The notes: generated from the letters alone by a model not told the origin. A stretch of 64,000 bases of DNA from Doryteuthis pealeii (GCA_023376005.1 CM042147.1:120673963-120737962), one strand, 5' to 3'. Shown: positions 23,160-33,749, counted from the first letter of the stretch. Program-made: numbers and translations.

Positions 23160-23400
23160 CTTACATAAAGGAGGATCAAAGTGTAGTATCTGTTCCAGAT
23201 TCTATGCTTTGAGACTTTCCTTCTATACCCGGCCTCGGCTGGGGGTCCAGTGTGCTTCGGCCTCTGGACCGGTAAAGTACAATTAATAGCATCGATCCAA
23301 GGGGGCCATCCCCCCCAGATCATTGCAATTTTTAAGTGCCCACGTAAAAACGAGACCTTGTGTCCAGCCCTCATAAGTGGATGAGCAGGCAAATACACTT
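23160..23400 (-). repeat. Diverged GC-rich repeat, minus strand
   Basis: Read on the minus strand it shares the ggggatggcccc, tgg-atcgatg and gaggccgaagc landmarks with 60925-61200. It lies downstream of a Helitron end in non-coding DNA. Confidence 0.45.
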
Positions 23401-23785
23401 ACATAACCATATTTAATAAAATAGTAATCTAAGCTACTAAATGCTTAGTTTATCTGGCAAGTCACCATGCAGACTAAAACAGGGTAAGTGGGTGTTACAG
23501 TACATATGCACATAGACAAATGCACCTGCAGCTAAAATTACTAAACAGGAATAAAGACAACTGGATTATGGGACAAAAGGAGTGGACAGGAATTACATAA
23601 CTTTGAAGTAGGATTAAAAGTTTACAAATTAAAAACAAATTTACCACTAAAAAGAAAAGAAGGTGTTTCATTTAATCATATTTATCTTACTGAGAAATGA
23701 CAAATTCATTCATTTTTTTTAATAACCCAAGAAAGATAAAAATTTAGTTGACTTGTTAAGACACATTATATATATTATATACATA

Positions 23786-23925
23786 CACGGTGTGTCATAA
23801 AAGTATTGAGATTGAAACTGTATTTACCAAGATAGAAATGAACAATGAATGGAATGTTCATTTTTTCAGAATACAAAGTGTGTCAAAAAGTACAAAAAAA
23901 TCTCAATACTTTTTTGACACACCTT
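23786..23925. mobile_element. Short mariner/Tc1-like MITE
   Basis: Inverted ends ggtgtgtcataaaagtattg and caatacttttttgacacacc of about 24 bases enclose about 90 bases. The tgtca-type end resembles mariner/Tc1 termini. Its right edge runs into a (TG)n(TA)n microsatellite. Confidence 0.6.
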
Positions 23926-23942
23926 GTGTGTGTGTGTGTATT

Positions 23943-23987
<45 letters not shown>

Positions 23988-24204
23988 GTACGTAAATAAA
24001 CACTATGTTTATTTGATATGGCTTTTAGCCGACAATGTTTGGAGGATATGTGCTTAATTGAAGTGATACCTAATTTTTGAAAATTAATGCCCGCCTAAAT
24101 TCATTAATTATTAACTAATTAATTTTCAAAAATTAGGTATGACTTCAATTAAGCACATATCTCAAAAAAAAAAATATATATATATATATAAATTATTTAC
24201 CTGG

Positions 24205-24325
24205 GTAGGAATTAACACAAGGTCATAAGTATGGAGCATCCAGCAAGGATCAAACTCGCTATTCTGTATTAATGGATGTGCAAGACTAGCTTGCTAACCA
24301 TTACACCATGACAGGATGCCCAGTG
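24205..24325 (-). repeat. tRNA-derived SINE related to 33750-33895
   Basis: The minus strand has catggtgtaatggttagcaa and a gatccttgctgg B-box-like region, with tail acacaaggtcataag. Confidence 0.6.
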
Positions 24326-24354
24326 TGTTTGTAAACGAAAAATCTGGGAAAAAA

Positions 24355-24602
24355 CCAGCTGGTGTAATGGTTAGAGTCCCTGCCTGTCAGCTTGACAGTC
24401 AGGGTTCAAATCACACACAAAGCAGTCTTCCTGTCTATAGCTCTGCTGATGAGGCCTAATAGGCCGAAATGTACATACAGAGATTGATTTTTCTCGATTT
24501 GTTTAGCCTTACATTTGAATAGGTATGCCCGCCTAATTCATTAATTATGAATTAATTAGTTTTCAAAATTAGGTACGACTTCAATTAAGCACATATTCTC
24601 CC
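24355..24602 (+). repeat. tRNA-derived SINE carrying a hammerhead ribozyme, copy 1
   Basis: A pol III head has an A-box-like ggtgtaatggttagag at 24361 and a B-box-like ggttcaaatc at 24403. It is followed by a hammerhead motif (24441-24482) and a tail containing cgatttgtttagcc, an inverted attaattat tract and aattaagcacatattctcc. The copy at 30899-31150 has the same order on the minus strand, so head and ribozyme belong to one unit. The tail is also present in inverted form at 24030-24175. Confidence 0.8.
24441..24482 (+). ncRNA. Type I hammerhead ribozyme motif (complete)
   Basis: All core parts are present in order: helix I 5' strand CTCTG, box CTGATGA, helix II GGCC-TAATA-GGCC, box GAAA, and a very short helix III (AT with AT) closed by loop GTAC. 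Then comes the cleavage triplet ATA and helix I 3' strand CAGAG, which pairs perfectly with CTCTG. Predicted self-cleavage is after base 24477. The short helix III is the form reported for ribozymes in Penelope-like elements and small animal retroelements. Confidence 0.85.
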
Positions 24603-25149
24603 AAAATTTGTCGGCTAAAAAGGCCATATCTAAACACATTGTTTGTTTGTTTACTTCTTATATATATATATATATATATATGTAATGATTATTGCAGCAA
24701 ACTCATGTTCGAGTTTGCCATTGCTTGATAAAGCAAAAAAAAAAAAAAAAATGTTCAACGGTGAGCTGCGTGAATGTGGCTTTTTTAGTCCAGCTAAAGT
24801 CTTGCACATCTTCCCACATTCACAACAAGTTATTCCAGGGAGCACAGGGTAGTTTACTGGTCCATTTCGCCGATGCACAGTTGTAAATATATACTAAAGG
24901 TAGAACTTTTTTTTTCTTGGGTATGTATGAAGTTACTCAAACCCTCTTCCATGGGAAGGATGTGACACAAGATCTACTTTTGTTTCTATCTTCTCACATC
25001 AACCTTTAAAAAAAGAGAGAGAATCTTTGCACAGAATATATACATTATTAATAGAATATGTATTTATACAGAGGAAATTCTTTTAAGTAATTCATTTGAT
25101 AATTTAAAAAAAATGCCCTTTTGATTTCTTTTTCTTACCATTAATTACC

Positions 25150-25458
25150 ATTTATTACCATTAAATTACCATTTATTACCATTAAATTACCATTAGATAT
25201 TTTTAAATAAAAATTGCCATTATTTTGTTACCATTAAAATATTTTAAATAAAAATTGCCATTATTTTGTTACCATTAAATATTTTTAAATAAAAATTGCC
25301 ATTATTTTGTTACCATTAGATATTTTAAAATAAAAATTGCCATTATTTTGTTACCATTAGATATTTTTAAATAAAAATTGCCATTATTTTGTTACCATTA
25401 AATGTTTTTAAATAAAAATTGCCATTATTTTGTTACCATTAAATATTTTTAAATAAAT
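25150..25458. repeat. Tandem array, about 42-bp unit, 6-7 copies
   Basis: Unit core gttaccattaaatattttta followed by aataaaaattgccattattt, preceded by shorter ttaccattaaattacca repeats. AT-rich, non-coding. Confidence 0.85.
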
Positions 25459-25864
25459 CCATTTCTTACCATTAATTCTGAAATGATCCAATTCAATCTT
25501 TTTTTTTTTTTTTTATTACACTATTGCTGATTTTGATCTGATTAGGTAATTTGTTCCAAAAATATATTACTTACTCAGAGATGCTGATAGGTATGCATCC
25601 CGTATCCCTGATGCACAAAAATCTAAAAGGACGCTGTAAAATCATATCCATGCATCCCAGTGTTTTTCATTTTTCTTCCCTCACCATTTCAAGCAAACTG
25701 TAAATACATTTCAATAGTTTCTTAGAAACAAATTACACAAGATAGGTTACAAGATAGGAGTTAGACGGCTTTAGTTGGGACCCGTAAATTTTCCCAGGGA
25801 CTCATTCAAAGCAAATATGTGCGTGCCAGGACACACTAAATCAAAAAGCTATATATATATATAT

Positions 25865-25945
25865 ATCTGTTTTTTTTATGTTGAAGTTGGACGTTATTAT
25901 GAAGCAATTATTATGAACGCCCAACTTCAACATAAAAAAACATAA
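25865..25945. repeat. Short palindrome
   Basis: tttttttatgttgaagttgg and ccaacttcaacataaaaaaa are complementary arms around about 25 bases. Confidence 0.75.
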
Positions 25946-26044
25946 AAATATATACCGAGAGAAGCATACGGAAACCCCTAAAATACAACATATATATATA
26001 TGTGAAGAAAGGAAGTGAATCCGACGGTATATAGTATATTAGGA

Positions 26045-26152
26045 AAATGAAAAAACACAGGTTTAAACAAACTCACCACTTAAATGAAAAACACAGGTTT
26101 AAACAAACTCACCACTTAACCCATTTAAACCTGTGTTTTTTCATTTTTCCTA
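26045..26152. repeat. Tandem plus inverted repeat
   Basis: aacacaggtttaaacaaact occurs twice in tandem (26055, 26093). The segment aaacctgtgttttttcattt follows inverted at 26127. Related to the edge of the foldback at 37080. Confidence 0.7.
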
Positions 26153-26156
26153 ACAT

Positions 26157-26190
<34 letters not shown>

Positions 26191-26834
26191 CTCACTGCTT
26201 ACTTGTATGAAAACAATATTTTAGAAAAATTTTAATTAGTTTTATAGCAGCAAATTTCAATTATAAATTATTGGAAAAACTAATTAAATTATTTTCCTTG
26301 TTATCCCCCCCCCCCCAATGCTTTAGGATTCATTTATGGCAGATGTACCAATTGTGAATATTCTTATAGATACTTTCTCCTGTCTTTGCTATTTGATCCA
26401 TATATTAAATAACTCTCCATTGATTGTTAAAACTCTGAGGCAGGTATTGTAGTTTGTCACATGGCTTGACCATATTAGACTCATGTGACTAATAGTCAAC
26501 AATGCGTTATTCAAACCTGGCTGATGTGGCTTTGAATAATATATGTATATATATATATATATATGAATGAATGCATAGGTAGAGTGAGTAAAAAATAAAA
26601 CCCAAACAAAATGGGGTATGAAGAGGGAGTCTACCCTGATGATTAGGTATAATTGTTTGTATTGTTAAACTCAGGTGACTATCAAGTAAATTCTTTTTTT
26701 CCCATTTTTTTTTTTTTTTTTTGCTGTAAATAAGTGAGAATAAAAAAAGAAAAAGTGTTAAACGTAACCCAGTTTGGCACAAGGCCAAAATGAGGAGTTA
26801 AAAAGATTGTGTTGTATGAATCTTTCAATTGTAC

Positions 26835-26870
<36 letters not shown>

Positions 26871-26949
26871 ACACATGTCCATATATACTAGGTACTGGCA
26901 AAATGAGCCTAAACTGCGTTTTGACAAAATGACTTTAGCCCCCACTACA

Positions 26950-27672
26950 GAAAATAATTTACCAAAAATCAGGGAATTATCGGATTTTAATGAAATTTTC
27001 AGTGTTTATTTATCAATGAATGATCTTTATAAGGCATTATTTATTTTATTTCAAAACTTTCTAATTTTTTTTCAGGTCACTTAATTTTGACCCCCCTTTA
27101 TGTTGGGGGCGTAACATTTTTTCAAGTTGGACTTATACTGTACTAATTACAGTATAAATAATGAGATAAAAGAAGTTATGAAAAGAAACAAAAACATTTT
27201 TTTACGGTGGCTTTTCTATGAGAAAATAAGTACCGAAAATTGAAAAATAAAATGTTTAAAAAATGATAAATAATTAATTTTTTGGAGATTTCTCTTTTAG
27301 TCATTTCGATAATTATTTAATTGGCTATTATCTTATAAAAGAAAAAATTATACATCAATATTTTTTCTGCTTAAAAAGAGGGGTGGTACATTTTCAATAG
27401 ATTTTTTCTTCAAAACTTATTACTTTCATCTAAAAAATTAGGTTTGCATTAAGTAGATATTTATTTCTAGAATCTAAAAATATAACATTTTAAACTTAAC
27501 ATCAGGCTTTTCACATTTCAAATGAATTTTATATATTAATTTTTCATAGCAAAAATACTAAATTAAAGTTTTGAAATAAAATAACTCATGCATTATAAAA
27601 TTCATTAATTGATAAATCAATATTGAAAATTTCATTAAAATCGGATAATTACCTGATTTTTGGTAATTTTTT
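26950..27672. mobile_element. TIR element, about 0.7 kb, long inverted ends
   Basis: Left end accaaaaatcagggaattat and following bases pair with the right end ataattacctgatttttggt over roughly 100 bases, including aaattttcagtgtt. The interior is AT-rich and shows no coding frame. Lies before the first recognised MROH1 exon. Confidence 0.65.
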
Positions 27673-27944
27673 TTGCAATCGCGAAGGTTACATTAAAATT
27701 GTAAACAAGCACGTAAACCATTGAAAAATAGACAGAATGGCAGATCGCATTGAAATTGACCAAAACAAATCGTTTTAAATCTATTAAAAATAAACTGCAT
27801 ATGTAATGATATTTTTCTTTTTTTAATGATGGTCATTATGTTACTGCTTATTGATTTAGACAAAGTTTGACCTTAAATAATGGATTTAATTATTTTTAAT
27901 TCGCTTTTAAAACTCGTAGCAGACGATTTTATTGCTAGTGCCTA

Positions 27945-28125
27945 ATATATACACATGCACACACACACATGTGTGAGTGTAAGTATGTGTATATACATGT
28001 GGGTGTGTAGGTACAGGTAAGTATATGTATGTCCATGTGTAAGTACAAGTGTAGATATGTGTGTATATGTGTAGATATGTGTACATGAGTGTATCATGTA
28101 TGTGTGTGTGTGTGTGTGTGTGTTC
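27945..28125. repeat. Degenerate CA/TG-rich microsatellite
   Basis: Alternating purine-pyrimidine tract (acacacacatgtgtg to tgtgtgtgtgtgtgt) of about 180 bases with interruptions. Confidence 0.8.
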
Positions 28126-28541
28126 CTTCTAAAACTGATAAAATAGTTTTTGAAACTGATGAATTGCTGAAATAGTGGTAGGTCTTCTGTATACTAAACA
28201 ATCAAAAAAACTTTTTTTTAATTTTCTGATTGAAACATTTTTAAAAATATAGCCAAACCATCAATCTTCATTTGTGCTATTATTAATTTTAATTATTAAT
28301 AATTGTAATAAGTAATTGAGAGTTACCTCCCCTATTATATTATTACCTCTCTTTTGTGGAACTCTTTGGTGTTTCTAAGAGTATATAAGCTCTCAGTAAA
28401 CTGTAACATTATTCTAAGTAGTATAAAGCTTTCTTAATCCTATCCATGTGTTTGTTTATCATTACAATAATATTGATTCTTATGATATTGTTTATGATGA
28501 TTATGATGATGATGATAATAATAATATTTTTGAATTTTCAG

Positions 28542-28687
28542 ATTTAGTGTTGGCCCTTATAGAGTCTCTTTGTGATAAAGATGATCAAGCCGAAGGACTT
28601 ATCAGGGATTCTTTGGTGGAGTTGGGCAAAAAGAAGTCGGATTTGGTGCTCAGCTCCTGCTACTATTACCTAAAGAAAAACTCAAAG
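28542..28687 (+). CDS. MROH1: MROH1 early exon (N-terminal HEAT region)
   Basis: 146 bp between acceptor ttttcag and donor gtaagc. Two bases complete a codon begun in the previous exon, then 48 full codons follow. The peptide starts LVLALIESLCDKDDQAEGLI and continues into an acidic/lysine-rich helix ending YYYLKKNSK. It resembles the beginning of vertebrate MROH1, where a similar helix lies only a few residues after the initiator methionine. The exon with the start codon was not identified. It could lie in 18623-28500, in the gap or further upstream. MROH proteins are long HEAT-repeat scaffolds of poorly defined function. Confidence 0.85.
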
Positions 28688-28925
28688 GTAAGCATGTTTT
28701 TTCTTTTAAACTCAAATTTTACCCAATCTATTACTTTCTCATAGATCAATATATGTAAGAATGGAAAGGGAATTGAATCCGACAATATGAGGAAAAAATG
28801 AGTAAAGAAAAGAACTGTAGATGGATAAAAATGAATTTAATCGATATCACTTTAATCGATATCACTCACAAATGTATTTCGGTCAGTTTATCAAAATGTA
28901 TACGGATTACGCTATTATTATTATT

Positions 28926-29036
28926 AAAATAATCAGATGAAATTGAAATAATAATAATAATAGGAAAAATATACGGAATATTTTTACATTTTTCCTATTA
29001 TTATTATTATCATTATTTCAATTTCATCTGAATAAT
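28926..29036. repeat. Palindrome inside an MROH1 intron
   Basis: aataatcagatgaaattgaa and the ATA-rich tract pair with ttcaatttcatctgaataat across a short centre containing cggaatatttttacat. Lies between the exons at 28542 and 29351. Confidence 0.75.
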
Positions 29037-29238
29037 TATTAAAAAATACGGAATATTTTTACATTTTTGGAGAATGTTTTTTTCTCTCCCAAAATTTCTG
29101 AAAAATCAAGCAATTTTTCAATAGGCCTCCAGTTCTGACTCTCAATTTTGCCCTTAACAAGCTTAAAGTATAGTATGCCATGGGCCATACCTATCTAATT
29201 ATTAATAATAATAATAATAAATATCTTTGAATTTTCAG

Positions 29239-29290
29239 ATTTAGTGTTGAACCTTTTAGATTTTCCTTGCAATAAAGATGAATGGGCTAT
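29239..29290 (+). pseudogene. Fossil duplicate of the 28542 MROH1 exon inside the next intron
   Basis: The acceptor and first codons of the exon at 28542 are repeated here: an ATA/AAT-rich tract, tttgaattttcag, then codons reading LVLNLLDFPCNKDEWA against LVLALIESLCDKDDQA in the functional exon. Similarity fades after about 50 bases and no matching donor is seen, so this is a partial, decaying exon duplication. The acceptor is intact and could in principle be used as a cryptic site. Confidence 0.75.
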
Positions 29291-29350
29291 GAAGATAATG
29301 GTTCATATTTTCATGAATTCGCTCTTTTGTTTTTTGTTTTTTTTCTGCAG

Positions 29351-29482
29351 CTTCCTGTATCACACCGAGTGGCCATTTTGAATTGCATGGAACGAATTCT
29401 TAAAGAAACGCTCAAGGATTTGGATATGAGACTTTCAGCTGAAATTATTGAACAGGCTTCTAAAGAGCTCACCAGTTCCAAG
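29351..29482 (+). CDS. MROH1: MROH1 exon
   Basis: 132 bp, 44 codons, phase 0 to 0, between ttctgcag and gtaagt. The peptide starts LPVSHRVAILNCMERILKET and ends ELTSSK, two amphipathic helices typical of a HEAT unit. It matches the vertebrate MROH1 segment in which R-x-x-I-L-x-x-M-E is followed by a helix on the second face. It joins in frame to 28687 and 34140. Confidence 0.87.
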
Positions 29483-29734
29483 GTAAGTCGCCCCCCCCCC
29501 CATATAACTGCTTTTTTTTTTTTTCTTTCTTTTTTTTTTTAACTACTGGTTTTCCCTTATCTAGTTCTTAGTTAAAGTGTATTTAAAAAAAAATTTAAGC
29601 TCATATTGAGGACTGACAAGCACGATTGGTTATGTCAATTTCTGAAGAAAATTAAGCTCATTAAATATTCTGTTGTCCATTTTACATGGTGGGTGAATTA
29701 CACCCCCCCCAAAAAAAAACCCCAAACAAACTCT

Positions 29735-30165
29735 ATTTTTGGTACAAGTAATGTTCAATATATGTAGAAGAACAATTTAAAAATTGTTTTTTTTTATATG
29801 CAGTGCCACATTGCAATTTTTCCACTTATTTATCTTGCTATGAAAAAATCAGAAATCATTAATAACTTAAAAATAGTTTTATGCCTATTTCGATAACATT
29901 TTTGGATTCCTCGGGTGAAAAGCTTCTGTAAACCAATTTTTAGGAGTAGGGAAGCTCGAGAACTCATTTTATAGACAAAAATAGATTACAAAATGTTGCC
30001 ATTCCCCCCCCCCAATATTTCGAGTTTAAAATCGACATAACGGCCAATTTTTGGAATTGGAAGCTCAAATTTGGGGGATTGTCTAATTTTAACACAGTCC
30101 CCACCTGTACAAAATTAAAGTGGGTGGGTGCCATGGCCTGAATGATTTGACATGGAATTACCATG
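29735..30165. repeat. Dispersed repeat shared with 34960-35645 and 19510-19750
   Basis: Landmarks gtaatgttcaatatatg, gataacatttttggattcct and ccaatttttggaattggaag in the same order as 35395-35645. Confidence 0.65.
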
Positions 30166-30411
30166 GGCCGGGTTAGCTCAGTCGGTAGAGCGTTCGGCTA
30201 GAAACCACAAGGTTCCTAATTCGATACCGGTCCCCGCCAACTCAGCATATGAGTAGCACAGGGATCTGTGCGGTAAAGTAAGGAGCTGATGGTAGGTGTA
30301 GCGCTCCACCTCAGACGCTAAACAATCTCCTTGGTCTAGCGCTATTGAAAAGGGGATAGACTCCCTCGCAGACTGGCTGATACCGACTTTAGGCCGCCCC
30401 GTCGACTTTAC
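30165..30411 (+). repeat. SINE family 1, near consensus
   Basis: Starts ggccgggttagctcagtcgg and ends gccgccccgtcgactttac, about 247 bp. The head resembles a lysine- or arginine-type tRNA. It cannot be a working tRNA gene, because the anticodon arm is degenerate. Confidence 0.8.
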
Positions 30412-30607
30412 TTTTTTTTTAATGTCCATATCCTATTAAAAGAAACCATTTAAGATCATTAGTCAAAGACATTTCTTTGTATTTTAGTCCAGATTAAAAG
30501 TATGATAAGGGGTGTGTTTGTGTGTATGCATCTAGTTGAAAAGCGTGTATGTGTTTGTGCAAAAGATATGTCAACAAAAAAAAATAAAATACATGACTAA
30601 CATATAT

Positions 30608-30884
30608 ACACCCAACCTATCCATGTGAGCAGGATGTGACACAAAGTGAATTTCTTGCAGAGTTTAAGAGGTTTGAATTCAGAGTATTCCTTCTCCTAGA
30701 CTTGTTGCCTTACCAAAGTTAAAAGGCCCAGTCTGCTCTACTATTTACCCATAGCTGGAGGGAGAATAGTTGGATTCATACCTGTGCCAAGGGAATTAGC
30801 GCTATGTGAAATGCAAACAGGGTTTGAACTCGTCTTGTCGTGTCCATTTCCTGTGACAATAACCATTACACCACATGCCTATAT
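30608..30884 (-). repeat. SINE family 2, full length
   Basis: From gagcaggatgtgacacaaag to gacaataaccattacaccac. Abuts the hammerhead SINE at 30899. Confidence 0.75.
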
Positions 30885-30898
30885 ATATCATTATTTGG

Positions 30899-31150
30899 GA
30901 GAATATGTGCTTAATTGAAGTCAAACCTAATTTTTTTGAAAGTTAATTCATTAGTAATTAATTAGGCGGGATTTAACTATTTTAAATGTAAGGCTAAACA
31001 AATCGAGAAAAATCAATCTCTGTATGTACATTTCAGCCTATTAGGCCTCATCAGCAGAGCTATAGATACGAAGATCGCCTCCTGTGTGATTTGAAACCTG
31101 TCTGTCTGATCGACAAGCAAGCGTCTTACCCCTACACCAAACGCCTCTTC
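30899..31150 (-). repeat. tRNA-derived SINE carrying a hammerhead ribozyme, copy 2
   Basis: Reading on the minus strand, ggtgtaggggtaagacgc (A-box-like) and ggtttcaaatcacac (B-box-like) precede a hammerhead motif and the same tail as copy 1, ending at the ggagaatatgtgc border near 30899. It lies in the intron between the exons at 29351 and 34140, antisense to MROH1. Confidence 0.8.
31018..31059 (-). ncRNA. Type I hammerhead ribozyme motif (complete, minus strand)
   Basis: The minus strand reads CTCTG, CTGATGA, GGCC-TAATA-GGCT, GAAA, TGTACATA, CAGAG. Helix I and both core boxes are intact. Helix II has one G-C replaced by a G-U wobble, so the fold is kept. Confidence 0.85.
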
Positions 31151-31570
31151 CTCTTTAAAATATTTACATTTACTTGCCGATAAAAAAACTCATATTTAAC
31201 GCCTTCAAACCGCTAAAAAAATATTTTATAATATTTACTTGTTGAGAAAAGACTTGGGTGGGGGGTAAAATACCCACTTTCATATTGCATTAACTTTTCG
31301 GGAAAAATGCCTTCAAACAGCTAGGAAGTTAAATAGTAGCATGGGTCAGTTTTTCAGCAGTCACTGCTTAGTGTTTTTTAGGGCTGGAGACAAGGACGTA
31401 TTTATGTGATATGTCCCATATTGGCTAAGATAGTTCTTTAAGGTCAAGAAATGAAAAAGAAAAAAAAATATAAAGTTAAATGTATTATTATTTAGGTTAA
31501 CTGTAAAAATTAATTTTTTTTTTTCCATTACAAAAATATCACTGTTGCTGTTTAACTTTTACCACCTTAT

Positions 31571-31772
31571 CAGCGCTTGTGGTGTAATGGTTATCATAGG
31601 AAATGGACACAGGAAACAGAGTTCAAATCCTAAATGAGTCTGTTTGCATTTCACATAATAATAATACCTTTGGGAAAGGTATGAATCCAGATGTTTTTCC
31701 TCTAGGAAAACTCTGAATGAATTCAAACCCATTAAACTTGAATTAAAAATTGAACTGGGTTTTGGGTAAATA
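31571..31772 (+). repeat. SINE family 2
   Basis: Head gtggtgtaatggttatcata, B-box-like gagttcaaatcc, shortened body. Confidence 0.68.
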
Positions 31773-31782
31773 CATAAATTAA

Positions 31783-32024
31783 AAGAAAAGTCGTCAGGGT
31801 GGCCTATTGTCGGTATCAGCCATACAGCGAGGGAGTCTATCCCCTTTTCACTAGTGCTAAACCAAGGAAGTTATTTTAGCATCTGAGGTGGAGCGCCACA
31901 CCTACCACCAGCTCCTCACTTTACCACACAGATCCCTGTGCTACTCATATGCTGAGTTGGTGAGGGCTGGTATTGAACCAAGAACCTTGTGATTCCTAGC
32001 TGAATACTCTACCGTCTGAGCTAC
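31783..32024 (-). repeat. SINE family 1
   Basis: Complete minus-strand copy from gtcgtcagggtggcctattg to ctaccgtctgagctacat. Confidence 0.75.
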
Positions 32025-32235
32025 ATAGAATACACTGATTGCATGCCCTGCAGAACGGTACACCTCCATCTCTCACAAAAAACGAGAGATGACACTAAAC
32101 TGTATCCAGTGGGGATGCACCAGTTCTGGAACTCTGGGGAGTATGGACATCACTTTTTTATTGCCATTAGTCCCAGGCCCACTGACCTAGACTGGTAGTA
32201 TTAGTTCTGTGTATGGATGAAATAAATCTATTTGA
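32025..32235 (+). repeat. SINE-like family 3, 3' part
   Basis: atgacactaaactgtatcca and the family 3 ending tatggatgaaataaatct. Confidence 0.5.
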
Positions 32236-32252
32236 AAATTATTTGTATATAA

Positions 32253-32508
32253 AGTAAAGTAAAGTCGACGGGGCGGCCTAAAGTCGGTATCAGCCAGTCA
32301 GCGAGGGAGTCTATCCCCTTTTTACTAGCGCTAGACCAAGGAGATTGTTTTAGCATCTGAGGTGGAGCGCCACACTTACCATCAGCTCCTCACTTTACTG
32401 CACAGATCCCTGTGCTACTCATACGCTGAGTTGGCGAGGACCGGTATCGAACTAGGAACCTTGTGGTTTCTAGCCGAACGCTCTACCGACTGAGCTAACC
32501 CAGCCCAT
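32253..32508 (-). repeat. SINE family 1
   Basis: Complete minus-strand copy from gtcgacggggcggcctaaag to the tRNA-like head ending gagctaacccagccc. Confidence 0.78.
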
Positions 32509-32549
32509 GCAATATGAATGATTTTCAAACATATGAAATTTGACAAATA

Positions 32550-32785
32550 GATGGAACCCTAACAGGTACTACCACTCAACGTCAGAGTGGATCTGGAAGT
32601 AATGGCAATGAAGAACTGGAATCTCATCACTGTATTCAGTTTTGTGTCATTCCCAGAACACTCCCTTTTTGTGGGGTTGGCAGAATCTTACCACTGTACA
32701 GAGGATGTTGTCGGTGTGCTCTAAGCCCCAATGACCGAGTGCTCAAATCTGGTAGCTCAACATCAATTCCTCAATCTGTCTATAA
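32550..32785 (-). repeat. SINE-like family 3
   Basis: Complement of the family 3 end (ggaaccctaacaggtactac) and body. Confidence 0.5.
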
Positions 32786-32791
32786 GTAATT

Positions 32792-33690
32792 AAAAGTAAA
32801 GTCAGCAGAGTGGCCTATTGTCGGTATCAGCTGGATACTTCCAAATTATATTACTTTGTATCCTCATAAACTGCAGACAATGTTAAATATCGAAGCTTTC
32901 ATCATATTACAAACAATTGCATTCATAAAATACAGATTTAAAAAGAAAGCTCGATTCTACCTAAATTTCATGCAATATGGATTTAAAAAGAAAGCTTGAT
33001 TTTACATAAATTCCATGAAATATGGATTTAAAAAGAAAGCTTGATTTTACATAAATTCCATGAAATATGGATTTAAAAAGAAAGCTCGATTCTACCTAAA
33101 TTTCATAATATATGGACTTTTAAAAAAGCTTGATTCTACCTAAATTTCATACAATATGGATTAAAAAGAAAGCTTGATTTACATAAATTCCATGAAATAT
33201 GGATTTAAAAAGAAAGCTTGATTTTACATAAATTCCATGAAATATGGATTTAAAAAGAAAGCTCGATTCTACCTAAATTTCATAATATATGGATTTAAAA
33301 AAAAAAGCTTGATTCTACCTAAGTTTCATACAATATGGATTAAAAAAGAAAGCTTTATTCTAATTTACCAATTTTGATAAAATGTGGATCTTGAAAGAAA
33401 ATATATAGAAATACACTCTAAGAAATAGACATAACTTTCTCTTTTTTTCTTGTTGATTAAATTGTTATAATAAAGTGCAAAAGTGCTGTCAAAACTTTTC
33501 AACTATCAGCTGGATAGTGAAGAAGTCTATCTCCTTTTCACTAGTGCTAGACTAGGAGATTCTTTAACATCTGAGGAGGAGTGCTGCACAGGTCCAAGCT
33601 ATGCTACTCATACACTGAGTTGGTGAGGGCCGTTATCGAACCTGGAACCTTGTGGTTCCTAGGCAGATGCTCTGCTGACTAAGCTTACAG
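32792..33690 (-). repeat. SINE family 1 interrupted by a 666-bp insertion
   Basis: The tail lies at 32792-32837 and the body and head at 33504-33690. The break carries a perfect duplication TATCAGCTGGATA (32825-32837 and 33504-33516). Confidence 0.82.
32838..33503. mobile_element. 666-bp insertion made mostly of 45-bp tandem repeats, 13-bp TSD
   Basis: It lies between two copies of TATCAGCTGGATA. About 90 unique bases are followed by roughly ten copies of a 45-bp unit (32925-33390) with the core atggatttaaaaagaaagct, then an AT-rich end ttttcaac. Two unit subtypes alternate (cgattctacctaaatttc and tgattttacataaattcc). No inverted ends or coding potential were recognised. Confidence 0.8.
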
Positions 33691-33749
33691 GAATTTTTTG
33701 ACTGCCATGAAAAGTTTATGAATTGTAACAAGATTTGACTTGGAGTAGG

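Larger units (their letters stand above)
24010..24640. repeat. Inverted pair flanking the hammerhead SINE
   Basis: tagccgacaatgtttggagg and the following aattaggta/acttcaattaagcac segments at 24030-24175 recur inverted at 24530-24640. The hammerhead SINE lies between them. Confidence 0.65.

Noticed and set aside
26507..28500. Search for the MROH1 initiator exon
   Set aside because: Several ATG-containing short frames exist, but none combines a plausible N-terminus with a phase-1 donor that I could defend, so none is reported.
30168..30240. Possible functional tRNA gene
   Set aside because: The A and B boxes are present, but the cloverleaf arms are degenerate and the sequence is the head of a repeated SINE with a long body.
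32925..33390. CRISPR-like array
   Set aside because: Units are directly adjacent with no unique spacers, in a eukaryotic intron. It is an ordinary tandem repeat inside a mobile element.
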